Source of the DNA: Pseudomonadota bacterium
GTDB taxonomy: Bacteria > Desulfobacterota > Desulfobulbia > Desulfobulbales > JAGXFP01
Reading direction: 5' to 3'
Assembly (NCBI GenBank): GCA_018814305.1
Contig: JAHJAA010000050.1
Span: 1 to 59,828, forward strand
DNA: 59,828 bases
The notes under the pieces: model-generated
Told to the model about the DNA's origin: nothing
The model's database searches: none
The model's input: the letters and a program-made list of their open reading frames with translations, nothing else
In this document: positions 35,140 to 44,409 of the stretch, piece after piece
Numbering within the stretch: the stretch's first letter is position 1
Layout: the number at the start of each line of letters is the position of its first letter
Translations under genes and position numbers: made by a program

Positions 35140-35907
35140 TTATCTCACCACCCTTCCCACCGGCAGATCGATGATCTCCGCCGCCCTCTGGTGCCGAGCT
35201 ACCTCCATCGCCCTACCGATGTCTGCAGCGAATTTTGCCGGAAGCGGTTCCCAGCCCCTGCCGGGTCCGGAATATCTTCCCACCTTCTGCCCGTCCGGGC
35301 TTTGATAAAAAAGGGCGGCGCTGCCAATGCGAAGAACGTTTGCCGTCAACCGATCTCCAGTAACCTCGATTGTTTGCTGATAGACCTCAACGGTCCTGGC
35401 GTATTCGACCTCAATCAACACCGCCTCCATGGTTCTTCTGTACTTCTCAGCGATTCCGATCTGGCTATCGTCCAATAATGCTCGCAGGAGCGCTATCCGC
35501 GCATTTCGTTCCTCCATAAGCATGGGTAGACCAGCGCTGCTGTGCGCCTCGATCCTATCAATCAGATTTCCCAAGAGCACTTCGATTTCATCCATGGGTT
35601 TATCTTGGGACTCGACCCTGGCTTTCTTTTCCAATTCTTCAATGGCCACCTTGGTCTTGGCAATCAAGGATTCAAGTTCAGCCTTGGTAGAAGTCATATC
35701 CTCCATATCGTTCAAAAGAATGTTTTTTTGTTTTACAAGTTCTGTCTTCTGCCGCGCCCATTGTTCCTTCTCAGTCTGGGTGCGCTTGTAGATTTCGATG
35801 GTGGTGGAGGTTGTATCAATCAGGGCGCCGGCGATTGATTCTGCGAAGCTATTTTCTACCGAATATAATGAGGCTAAAGCCCATACTGCCAGAATGAGTA
35901 ATCTCAT
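35140..35907 (-). CDS. DUF3450 periplasmic coiled-coil protein
   Basis: About 255 residues. After a signal peptide (MRLLILAVWALASLYSVENS) comes a long coiled coil (about 25-100, with MEDMTSTKAELESLIAKTKV). The C-terminal part, with RIGSAALFYQSPDGQKVGRY, is the DUF3450 signature. DUF3450 genes are a regular companion of ttpC-exbB-exbD-tonB clusters, and the coiled coil could partner that of TtpC. The ATG at 35907 has AAAGGA upstream; a TTG at 35925 is the only longer alternative. Confidence 0.85.
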   Translation of the reverse strand: MRLLILAVWALASLYSVENSFAESIAGALIDTTSTTIEIYKRTQTEKEQWARQKTELVKQKNILLNDMEDMTSTKAELESLIAKTKVAIEELEKKARVESQDKPMDEIEVLLGNLIDRIEAHSSAGLPMLMEERNARIALLRALLDDSQIGIAEKYRRTMEAVLIEVEYARTVEVYQQTIEVTGDRLTANVLRIGSAALFYQSPDGQKVGRYSGPGRGWEPLPAKFAADIGRAMEVARHQRAAEIIDLPVGRVVR

Positions 35908-35921
35908 GGTCCTATCCTTTC

Positions 35922-38159
35922 TCAAAACTCTGCCCTGACCCCAATAAACGGTATGATGGGCAGCCCGTACACGGGTTTTTTCTCGGAGTAGTCTTCATTA
36001 TATTCATAACTTTCTATATTTTTTCTAAAGTATGCGTTCATGATTTCAAAATAGAGATTCATTTTCCATTTTTTATAAAAATAGAGTCTCTCCGCCCTCA
36101 AGTCGAGGCTATGATAATCCGGAATCCGCTCGGAATTAAGCTTCCCTTCCACCGGTCTGACCGAGCCGTCCTCATAGGTGCCGTCGATACCGACCACCGG
36201 GGTATACGGGCTGCCGGAGTGATAGGTCCATTTGGCGCCGAAAGTCCACCTCGAGGTGAGTTTGTAATTTGCCACCAGTTTTATATCCACCGGCCGATCA
36301 TAATCGAAATCAAAGTACTCTCCCTGGCCCTGATCTTTTCTCTCTGCCTTTGAAAGCGTAAACCCCAACCAGCCGGAAAGCCGTTCGGTATGAGCCTTTC
36401 TCACCATGAAGTCTGCACCGTATGCCCGTCCGACTCCGTTATTTGCAAACGTGTTCACCGGATCCGAGGTGACAAGTTTATCAAAGCTCTTGTAAAATCC
36501 TTCGGTTTTTACCGACCAGCCCTGCCCGATTTTTTTCTCCGCACCGAGGACGTAATGGTCGGACTCCACCTTATCCAGGTGAGCGTTGCCGAGCTTTTCG
36601 CTAATATATTTGAATTCAGGCATCTGGTGGTATCTCCCAACACCAGCGGAGAGGGTCACATCATCTGCCAATCCCAATTCAGCACCGAGCCTTGGATCGG
36701 CGATCAGGATGTCGGTGAGATCGTCATGGGTCACTCGCATCCCCCCGATAAGGGTCAGATTGTCAGTTATGGTCCACCGATCCTTGGCAAACACGCTTGA
36801 AAAATTGACCTTCAGGTGATCATCGAACTGAATTCTGTCAGCGTCTTTATAAGAGCAGTCGGTGTCGAATTCCGTGCAGTTCGGAAATTTTGCGTCGAAG
36901 GTCAGGCCTATTGATGAGGTTACATACCCTGCGCCAACCGTTATTTCGTGGTCATCCCAGGGCCTCAAGGTCGCCTGTTCTTTCAGAAAATAATTTTCCT
37001 GTCCAACCTCAAAATCAAAGATCCGGGCGAGTTTAAAGGACATCGTGAGATCAAGCCGCCCCAATCCCAGTTTGTTCACTGTGCCGTTTTTTGATCGATA
37101 GGTCCAGACCACCCCTTGATTATGGTCTGCGATGTCATAAGCGCTGTCGCCCACCATTTCCGGATCCTTTTCCGCAATCTCGGAGTTCTCACCGATGGTG
37201 AACTCCACGGCATCCGAGGACCCGCTGAGCTGGAAGCTCAAGGTATTGGACCCATTGACAGTCCACAGGTATTTGCCTTGATAGTCATCGTACACCGGGA
37301 CCGTCATGGTAAAATCATCCTCTTCCGACACTATTTCCGAGAGGAACAGGTCGAAATAGCTCCTCCGAGCCCCGAAATAAAACGATTGGGTTTCGGTCAC
37401 CGGCCCTTCCACCAAAAAGTCTGACTCCAGAAAGCTGATATGGACTTTAAGGCCAAGTCGATCCTTTCTCGGCTCACGGAGTCGGACGTCGATGGCCGAT
37501 CCGATCACATCATCGGCAACATACAGTTCCGGCCCGAATGCGGACTTATAGAGATTGAAGTCTTCAACCAGGTCGCCGTTGATCGTACTGATGAGCCCTC
37601 CCATGTGGAACAGATGCCCGACGGGCAGAAAATCTACAATATAGATATTATCACCAGGCCTTGAGCCCCTGATTGCCGGCTCTCCAGAGTCGGAGGATAC
37701 CCCGGGCAGTGACGTCAGGGCCAAGAGAGGATCGCCCCGGCTTCCAGCCACCAGCCGCAGTTCCTCCCCTTCAATGATGGTCTTGCTCAGGTTATCCGGA
37801 TTCCGTTCAGCCTTGACTACAAAATCAGGGATGATCACTCCTGGCTCCAGATAAAGAATAATCGTACTGGCGTCAGTGGTCTCGACCTCAATGGGATTGG
37901 ACTTCTTAAACCCCAAGGCTGCGGCTCTTAAAGTATATCTCCCTGGACTTAGAACTGTTAGGGAAAATGACCCGTTTTCATCCGTAACGGCAAAAACGCC
38001 TGACTGCTGTTTTGCAGTTACAGTTATCCCTTCAAGGGGCTTTCGCGATCCCTTGACAAACACATTGCCCCTGAGTTCAAAGGCCCCTTCCTGGGCATGG
38101 ACCGGGATCAAGGTCAGAAGGAATATTGACAAACACAAGGCCGTAATTGACTTTTGCAT
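35922..38159 (-). CDS. TonB-dependent outer-membrane receptor with carboxypeptidase-regulatory-like N-domain
   Basis: About 745 residues. Signal peptide MQKSITALCLSIFLLTLIPV, then a CarboxypepD_reg-like beta domain (about 25-105, with GNVFVKGSRKPLEGITVTAK and SPGRYTLRAAALGF), a plug (about 120-230, with LTSLPGVSSDSGEPAIRGSR) and a 22-strand-type barrel ending in Phe (FIGVRAEF). It should take up a ligand across the outer membrane using the machinery encoded directly downstream. The ligand is unknown: no siderophore, cobalamin or sugar genes lie beside it, and I see no Fur box or cobalamin riboswitch upstream. The ATG at 38159 fits the signal peptide better than the extension to 38240. Confidence 0.88.
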   Translation of the reverse strand: MQKSITALCLSIFLLTLIPVHAQEGAFELRGNVFVKGSRKPLEGITVTAKQQSGVFAVTDENGSFSLTVLSPGRYTLRAAALGFKKSNPIEVETTDASTIILYLEPGVIIPDFVVKAERNPDNLSKTIIEGEELRLVAGSRGDPLLALTSLPGVSSDSGEPAIRGSRPGDNIYIVDFLPVGHLFHMGGLISTINGDLVEDFNLYKSAFGPELYVADDVIGSAIDVRLREPRKDRLGLKVHISFLESDFLVEGPVTETQSFYFGARRSYFDLFLSEIVSEEDDFTMTVPVYDDYQGKYLWTVNGSNTLSFQLSGSSDAVEFTIGENSEIAEKDPEMVGDSAYDIADHNQGVVWTYRSKNGTVNKLGLGRLDLTMSFKLARIFDFEVGQENYFLKEQATLRPWDDHEITVGAGYVTSSIGLTFDAKFPNCTEFDTDCSYKDADRIQFDDHLKVNFSSVFAKDRWTITDNLTLIGGMRVTHDDLTDILIADPRLGAELGLADDVTLSAGVGRYHQMPEFKYISEKLGNAHLDKVESDHYVLGAEKKIGQGWSVKTEGFYKSFDKLVTSDPVNTFANNGVGRAYGADFMVRKAHTERLSGWLGFTLSKAERKDQGQGEYFDFDYDRPVDIKLVANYKLTSRWTFGAKWTYHSGSPYTPVVGIDGTYEDGSVRPVEGKLNSERIPDYHSLDLRAERLYFYKKWKMNLYFEIMNAYFRKNIESYEYNEDYSEKKPVYGLPIIPFIGVRAEF

Positions 38160-38593
38160 ACCGTTCCGGGGATTTATCTCTCTTGGATGGAACTCATGAC
38201 ATGAATTGAAGATATAAGAAACCTGCCCTGTTTGATACACATCTTACTGAAGAAGATCGATATGTCATCAGCCATTTAAGCATTACTGGATTTTATTTCC
38301 TAGAAATTGGTCGTCTGGTCAGTTCATTATGGAGGGCTCGGGTTTCCTCGCAAGGCCCTCGAAACCACGGCACAGCAGCACTATTTCAAGGTTGGGGCCT
38401 CGCCGCGAGGACCGCGAGGGCTGGGAATGAAGAGACAGGACGAACCAAACGGCACACACCTTGTCGCCCACCCCAATATGAGAAAAATTGATTTTCCTTC
38501 CGTTTAACTCCAGTCTCTTGCTACACTAAAGGATCCTCAAGCACAAATTGGGGGGGCAAATGGGCCTTTTAATGTAATGATGATGTGACAATA
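38160..38593. other. Divergent intergenic region upstream of the receptor and sucrose-phosphate synthase genes
   Basis: About 430 bases without a gene. It must hold the promoters of both divergent units but no good -35/-10 pair stands out. The central part (38332-38421) is dense in inverted repeats and is listed separately. The sequence just before sucrose-phosphate synthase lacks an evident ribosome binding site. Confidence 0.5.
38332..38421 (+). repeat. Nested and interlocking inverted repeats, candidate structured RNA
   Basis: GAGGGC (38332-38337) can pair with GCCCTC (38355-38360), while GGTTTC (38341-38346) can pair with GAAACC (38361-38366), an interlocked pseudoknot-like order. In addition CCTCGC at 38346 and 38398 and GCGAGG at 38405 and 38414 allow two nested stems. 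Several pairings exclude each other, as in switching leaders, but they could also be degenerate repeat DNA. Confidence 0.45.
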
Positions 38594-40783
38594 ATGAATG
38601 ATAAGGGATTATATCTGCAGCTTTTTAGTATTCATGGGCTGATTCGCGGCACCTCCCCCGAGTTGGGTCGTGATGCCGATACCGGTGGCCAGATCAAATA
38701 CGTCCTGGAGCTGGCCAGGGCCCTGGCCGAAAGAGACGACGTGGCCCAGGTCGACCTGGTCACCCGCCTGATTGACGACAAGACGGTGGCCAAGGAATAC
38801 AGTCAGGTTATCGAACCACTTGCCGACAAGGCTCGCCTGGTGCGCATTGCCTGCGGTGGTCGCCGCTACATTCGCAAAGAACTGCTCTGGCCCCATCTCC
38901 AGGAGTTTGTCGACAACACCATCCGTTTTATCAGGAGCGAGAACAGAGTCCCCGATCTCTTTCACGGCCATTATGCCGACGGTGGTCTGGTGGCCATGGA
39001 GTTGGCTGCCGCCTTTGATGCGCCCTTTATCTTCACCGGTCATTCCATGGGCCGTAATAAGTTGGCCAAACTGTTGGCTGACGGGATGAACCAGATCGAC
39101 ATCGACAAACAGTACCATATGGATACCAGGATCCAGGTGGAAGAGGAGATCATCAGCCATTCCGATCAGATCATTACCTCCACCCAGCAGGAGATCGATA
39201 AACAGTACGGGCTTTACGATAATTTCAAGGAGGGTCACTTTGAGGTGATCCCTCCCGGCATTGATATGAGAAATTTCTATCCCTATTACGATTCCCAGCT
39301 CGATACCGGCCTGATGAGCCAGGAGGTCAAACAGACCAGGTTGATGCTACTGGCCGAGCTCCATAAGTTCTGGCTCCAGCCGGAAAAGCCATTCATTCTG
39401 GTACTCTGTCGGCCTGACCACCGTAAAAACATTACCGGTCTCATCGAGGCGTACGGGAACAATAAGGAGTTGCAGGCCCTGGCCAATCTTGCTGTCTTTG
39501 CCGGGATCCGCCAGAACATCACCACCATGGAGGAAAATGAGCAGGCGGTGCTCACCGATATGCTCCTGCAGATGGACCGTTTTGATCTCTACGGCAAAAT
39601 GGCCATTCCCAAGAAACATGATTTTGCCACCGAGGTTCCGGAACTCTACCGCCTCTGCGCCGAAGCCAAGGGGGTCTTTGTCAATCCCGCCCTGGTGGAA
39701 CCCTTTGGCCTCACCCTGATTGAGGCCTCGGCCTGCGGCCTGCCCATTGTCGCCACCGACGACGGCGGACCGGTGGATATTATCAGGAACTGTCAAAACG
39801 GCATTCTGGTCAATGCCACAGACCCGATGGCAATCGGCCGGGCCATCCAGACCATCCTGGTTGATTCCAAGCTCTGGGACACTTATTCAAATAACGGGAT
39901 CAATGGTGTACTCAGTTATTACTCCTGGCAAGCCCATTGCCAAAAGACCATGGATCAGCTCCAGAAGATCTTTCCCGAGGTTGTTGCTGCGGAAAGCAGG
40001 AAGGAGGACTCTCTGCCGATTGCGGCTCGCAGTCGACCCTCCTTTGGGAAGCGCCTGACCAGTCTTGATCACCTCTTTATCACCGATATCGACAACACCC
40101 TGATCGGCGACGATGAAAGCCTGCACCAGCTTCTGGCCATCCTTGAGGAGAATCATGACCGCATGGCCTGGGGGGTTGCCACCGGCCGCAGCATCGGCCT
40201 GACCATTGATGCCATGACCGAATACAATATTCCCATCCCGGATACCTTGATCTGTTCGGTGGGCACCGAGATCTATTATGGTCCTGATCTCCGTCAGGAT
40301 AAAGGCTGGCAACAGCATATCTCGCACCGCTGGCAGCCGGAAAGGATCAAAGAGGTCCTGGGTAAGGTGACCTTCCTCACCTTTCAGGAAGCCGAGGGCC
40401 AGCGCAGCCATAAGATCAGCTATTATATGGCCGATGATTATGACTACCTGGCCTGGATCCATCATGTCCTGGACGAGGCCAAACTTCAGTGCGAGATCAT
40501 CTACTCCCATGGGCGATTTCTTGATATCCTGCCCCTGCGGGCCTCCAAGGGCAAGGCCATTGACTATGTCATCCACAAGTTTGGCTTTCCGCCCCGCCAG
40601 GTCATGGTCTCAGGAGATTCAGGCAACGACGAGGATATGCTCCTTGGCCAGGCCCGCGGTCTGGTGGTGGGCAATTATTCCGAAGAACTGGAGAAGCTCA
40701 AAGGAAAACCCCGAGTCTACTTCAGTAAGGAGAACTATGCCGCCGGGATCATCGACGGTCTCCAGCATTTCGGGCTGGTCTGA
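38594..40783 (+). CDS. Sucrose-phosphate synthase with C-terminal HAD phosphatase domain
   Basis: About 729 residues. The GT4 part opens with LFSIHGLIRGTSPELGRDADTGGQIKY in pieces, with the HGHYADGG and FTGHSMGRNKLAKLL elements of sucrose-phosphate synthases, and EPFGLTLIEASACGLPIVAT is the GT4 donor site. From about residue 495 a HAD domain starts with ITDIDNTLIGDD (Asp near 498) and ends with VMVSGDSGNDEDML, as in sucrose-6-phosphate phosphatase. It may thus make sucrose-6-phosphate from UDP-glucose and fructose-6-phosphate and also dephosphorylate it. The start could be ATG 38594 or GTG 38585. Confidence 0.88.
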   Translation: MNDKGLYLQLFSIHGLIRGTSPELGRDADTGGQIKYVLELARALAERDDVAQVDLVTRLIDDKTVAKEYSQVIEPLADKARLVRIACGGRRYIRKELLWPHLQEFVDNTIRFIRSENRVPDLFHGHYADGGLVAMELAAAFDAPFIFTGHSMGRNKLAKLLADGMNQIDIDKQYHMDTRIQVEEEIISHSDQIITSTQQEIDKQYGLYDNFKEGHFEVIPPGIDMRNFYPYYDSQLDTGLMSQEVKQTRLMLLAELHKFWLQPEKPFILVLCRPDHRKNITGLIEAYGNNKELQALANLAVFAGIRQNITTMEENEQAVLTDMLLQMDRFDLYGKMAIPKKHDFATEVPELYRLCAEAKGVFVNPALVEPFGLTLIEASACGLPIVATDDGGPVDIIRNCQNGILVNATDPMAIGRAIQTILVDSKLWDTYSNNGINGVLSYYSWQAHCQKTMDQLQKIFPEVVAAESRKEDSLPIAARSRPSFGKRLTSLDHLFITDIDNTLIGDDESLHQLLAILEENHDRMAWGVATGRSIGLTIDAMTEYNIPIPDTLICSVGTEIYYGPDLRQDKGWQQHISHRWQPERIKEVLGKVTFLTFQEAEGQRSHKISYYMADDYDYLAWIHHVLDEAKLQCEIIYSHGRFLDILPLRASKGKAIDYVIHKFGFPPRQVMVSGDSGNDEDMLLGQARGLVVGNYSEELEKLKGKPRVYFSKENYAAGIIDGLQHFGLV

Positions 40784-40901
40784 AAAGACAGGAACCCGAA
40801 TTCAGAATTCAGTAGCAGCAAGCAGAAGTCAGAGCGGAATGAGCGCCAACAGAATAAGGTAGCAACGAATATCCGACAAGGAAGGCCAACGCCCCTCTTT
40901 C

Positions 40902-43298
40902 TTAAAAACTCTCACCACTCTTCTCAATCTTTGCGGCCAGGGGCCTGAACTGAAGGTGATAGAGCATCTCCAGGTAGCGGCTGGTTTCCTGGCGATCGAG
41001 GTTGGTGGCAAATTTCCAGAACCCGTAGATACAGGTCAGCGACAGCAGCCGCTTGGCGTAGCGTTTCCAGGTGTAATGACTCTGGACCCGATTGATGGCA
41101 CCCTCGGACAGGGCCTGCCAATGCTCCGGCTCCTGCTGACAACGGATAAAAAAATCAGCGATAATATCGGCAGCCTCGGCGCCGTGGTTGGGATTGATAT
41201 GAAAACCGGAGATGCCGTTTTCAATGATCTCCAGGGGGCCACCGTAGCTGGTGGCAAAGGTGGGCAACCCCGAGGCCATGGCCTCAATCACCGTCAAACC
41301 GAAGGCCTCAAAATAGGCCGGTTGGATAAAGGCGGAACGTTTGTCAGCCAGGTAACGGTAGAGCTCGCCGGTGAGGTTCTTATCCAGGCGTATACCCAGC
41401 CAGCGGACCTGGCCGTCCAGACCATGCTCATCAAAGAGGGCATGCATGCGGAGGATCTGGGCCCGCTCTTCGTTATCGGACGAATTATCCGGATTGACCG
41501 TGCCGCAGATAAGCAAGAGGTTGGTCTGCTCCCGCAAACGAGGGTTGCCGGCATACCACTCCACCAGGCCGGTGAGATTTTTGATGTGGTCCAGGCGAGC
41601 CATGGAAAAGATGAGCGGCTTATCCTGGTCGATAAGAACGCCGCGACTCTGGGCTCGACCGCCCCCAAAGACCAGCTCGTCAAGCTCAGCGTGCAGACCG
41701 CTCAGCCGTCTCTCCTTGTCGGAATACGGGAAATAGACCTCGGCATCGGCGCCGGGCGAGACGATATTGAACTTCGGGTCAAAGACATTGATCCCGCTCA
41801 CCACCCGTTGCAGGCCAGGCATGGTGAAGGAGGAGTAACTCTCATACTGACCCACCATATTATCGCTACCGGCAATCTCCTGGTAAGTACTGGTGATGAT
41901 AAAATCAGCGGCGTTCATGGCGATGAGATCGGCGGTGAACTGGCAGGAGAAATGATACTGCTCCTCCATCTCCTGCCAATAGAGGGCGGAGTAAAGGTAT
42001 TTGGTCTTTTCCAGGGCATGGGCAATGGTGCATTGGGTGACGCCCAGGCGCAGGGCCATGAGGGTGGCCACCAGGTTGCCGTCCGAGTAATTCCCGATGA
42101 TCAAATCGGGCCGCCGGCCCAGACGGGCCATGACTTCACGCTCCGCCTCCAGGGAATAGCGTTCCAGATAGGGCCAGACCTCAAAACGTGAGAGCCACTG
42201 GGGGATGACCGCGCCATCCTTGGAGCGAAAGGGAATCCGGACAATCTTGACATTTTGGGTGCCGTTAACCTTTTCCTCCGCCTGGTTGCATGTGGTGTCG
42301 CCGGCCTCGGGCAGCAGACGGGTGAGGATAATGATCTGCGGCTCAATATCCAGTCCCTGCTCATATATGCGAGATCGCATCTCCTTTTCCAGGGCCCGCA
42401 CCTGATCGAGAATATAGACCACCTGACCACCGGTATCAGGCAGACCCAGGACGTTTTCCTGACCGAAATAGCCGTGGGGTGAGAGGATGACTATGTTAAA
42501 GATCATGGGGATGCGGCTGAAAAATTGCTCCAGGGCGCCATGGTCCGGGGCCTCCAGGATGTCGGCCAGCAGGCTGAAGCTATCGACAATCCGATCAACC
42601 CGACGCCCCCACCCCGGCTCAAAGCCCATGGGTTGCAGGCGACTGCTGACCTCCTGCCAGGTGGCATCGTCTGCCTGGTCGGCCAGAAACTCCATGCCGG
42701 TACGCAGGGCCTGTTGCAGTCCAGCCATGTTCTTGATGGTATCATTGATCATAAAGGGCATGCCGCCATAACCATGGACCTTGAGAAAGGAGAGGATGAG
42801 CTCGTCACCCTTGGCAAGATCGTTGGCCAGACGGCTGGAAAAACGGCGATTGAGAAACTCGACCCCATGGCCAATGGAGCGGGTCTGGGTCATCTTGGGA
42901 AAGTGTCGCTCAAAGGGAGTAAGATCAATCTCCAGGATGCGAAAACCAGGGTCGCTGGTGACCAGTCCCTCTTTAAAGAAGAGAAACTGCGAGGCCGAAA
43001 CTTCTTCCATGGTCATGGCCTCAAAGTGAAAGCGCAGATACTGCCAATGGGCCACCCGGGGCCGGACATCGAGATAGAGCCAGGGTGAGACAATAGCAGC
43101 CTCCTGGGTATGGGCAATGGCCTCGGCCAGAGGAGAATCAAAGAGGCCGGGGTTTTCGGTTTCGGTGCAGTAGAGGGTGAATGCATCCCAGAGCTCAGTG
43201 CGCAGCATCAAGTTCTTTCCGGTTTCCTGAAAGCGACGAAACAGGCTATAGACAGCATCGCGGTTATCCTGAATGTACTGTATCAGGTTATCAATCAT
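40902..43298 (-). CDS. Sucrose synthase
   Basis: 798 residues, the full length of the plant and cyanobacterial enzymes. The long N-terminal regulatory part (to about 270) has [17 protein letters not shown]. The GT4 part has [54 protein letters not shown] and [20 protein letters not shown]. It reversibly cleaves sucrose with UDP or ADP into fructose and nucleotide-glucose. AAGGAG lies before the ATG at 43298. It converges with sucrose-phosphate synthase and diverges from the sugar kinase gene, 133 bases away. Confidence 0.93.
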   Translation of the reverse strand: MIDNLIQYIQDNRDAVYSLFRRFQETGKNLMLRTELWDAFTLYCTETENPGLFDSPLAEAIAHTQEAAIVSPWLYLDVRPRVAHWQYLRFHFEAMTMEEVSASQFLFFKEGLVTSDPGFRILEIDLTPFERHFPKMTQTRSIGHGVEFLNRRFSSRLANDLAKGDELILSFLKVHGYGGMPFMINDTIKNMAGLQQALRTGMEFLADQADDATWQEVSSRLQPMGFEPGWGRRVDRIVDSFSLLADILEAPDHGALEQFFSRIPMIFNIVILSPHGYFGQENVLGLPDTGGQVVYILDQVRALEKEMRSRIYEQGLDIEPQIIILTRLLPEAGDTTCNQAEEKVNGTQNVKIVRIPFRSKDGAVIPQWLSRFEVWPYLERYSLEAEREVMARLGRRPDLIIGNYSDGNLVATLMALRLGVTQCTIAHALEKTKYLYSALYWQEMEEQYHFSCQFTADLIAMNAADFIITSTYQEIAGSDNMVGQYESYSSFTMPGLQRVVSGINVFDPKFNIVSPGADAEVYFPYSDKERRLSGLHAELDELVFGGGRAQSRGVLIDQDKPLIFSMARLDHIKNLTGLVEWYAGNPRLREQTNLLLICGTVNPDNSSDNEERAQILRMHALFDEHGLDGQVRWLGIRLDKNLTGELYRYLADKRSAFIQPAYFEAFGLTVIEAMASGLPTFATSYGGPLEIIENGISGFHINPNHGAEAADIIADFFIRCQQEPEHWQALSEGAINRVQSHYTWKRYAKRLLSLTCIYGFWKFATNLDRQETSRYLEMLYHLQFRPLAAKIEKSGESF

Positions 43299-43431
43299 AG
43301 GGTCTCCTTGACTTTTGGGGAGGGTGTCGAAAGGGCAAACAGGCCAGATTTTGCTATCTGGGGCCAGGTGATCTATACTGAGGGCATCTCTTTAACAGAG
43401 TATCAAAAAGTATCCAGCGAAGGTAGGTTTT

Positions 43432-44289
43432 ATGGCAAAAGATTTAATCATATCCATTGGCGAGATCGTCTGGGACCAATTTCCAAACCGCAGTGTTTTG
43501 GGCGGTGCCCCCCTGAACGTGGGCTACCACCTTCAAGCCCGAGATCTATCGGTGCTGGTTGCAAGCCGGATCGGAGCTGATGCCCAGGGCCGGAAAACTC
43601 TGGCCCGGCTTCATGATATCGGTCTGGCAGTTGACGCTATCCAGATTGATGACCACCTGCCCACCGGCAGGGTGCTCGTCAGCATGGACGGCAACAACGA
43701 ACCCCATTTTGAGATCGAAAAGCCGGCAGCCTGGGACCATATCCAGGCTGCTGGGGTGGAAAACGTTGTTGCCAACCAATCGTTTCACCTGGTCTGTGGG
43801 ACCCTGGCCCAACGAGACAAGGAGAGCCGACAGACAATCCGACGCCTCTGGCAACAGGCCACTACCATCTTTTATGACGTAAACCTGAGGCCCCCAGATA
43901 CCCCCTTGGATCATGTCCGGGCCTCTCTTATTGCAGCCCAGGTAGTGAAAGTGAACCGTGAGGAACTGGCCATCCTCAATCAGGCTCTGGTGGGCGCCGG
44001 GGGACGGGAAGAAGAGGTGGCAGCTGCATTGCTGGCGGCCTTTGACCTCAAGTTACTGGCTGTGACCCGTGGCAGCGAGGGCGCCTTGCTCATTAATTCT
44101 GATGGCTATCACACCCACCCTGGGTTCAAAATTATTGTTGCCGACACTGTGGGCAGTGGCGACGCCTTTTTTTCCGGTATCATTGCCGGCTATCTGACCG
44201 GGGCTGATTTAAAAAACTGCCTGGAAGAGGCCAACCGGCTCGGCGCCTATGTGGCCTCAAGATCGGGGGCGACACCCGACTATCCTTAA
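43432..44289 (+). CDS. PfkB-family sugar kinase, probable fructokinase
   Basis: 285 residues. It has the ribokinase-fold signatures IISIGEIVWDQFPN, GGAPLNVGYHLQARD near the N-terminus, and the C-terminal catalytic motif VADTVGSGDAFFSGIIAGYL with the base Asp. Placed beside sucrose synthase it most likely phosphorylates the fructose released from sucrose. Fructokinase specificity is inferred from context rather than from a residue pattern. No strong ribosome binding site is clear; GAAGG precedes the ATG by several bases. Confidence 0.85.
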   Translation: MAKDLIISIGEIVWDQFPNRSVLGGAPLNVGYHLQARDLSVLVASRIGADAQGRKTLARLHDIGLAVDAIQIDDHLPTGRVLVSMDGNNEPHFEIEKPAAWDHIQAAGVENVVANQSFHLVCGTLAQRDKESRQTIRRLWQQATTIFYDVNLRPPDTPLDHVRASLIAAQVVKVNREELAILNQALVGAGGREEEVAAALLAAFDLKLLAVTRGSEGALLINSDGYHTHPGFKIIVADTVGSGDAFFSGIIAGYLTGADLKNCLEEANRLGAYVASRSGATPDYP

Positions 44290-44409
44290 GACACCACCGG
44301 CTACAAAGGAGGTCTTTTTATACCTCGACCCGGCCCGGCACGTTTCTTCACCCGTTCGGCAAATACCGATCACATCATTACTGCTTCCGGCCCCTCTAAC
44401 AACAGGCTC

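Noticed and set aside
38160-38593. Cobalamin riboswitch or Fur box for the TonB-dependent receptor
   Set aside because: Neither the conserved B12-box core nor a GATAATGATAATCATTATC-like repeat is present.
40956-42191. 411-codon plus-strand frame opposite sucrose synthase
   Set aside because: It is antisense to a full-length conserved enzyme and its composition is what a mirrored GC-rich gene gives.
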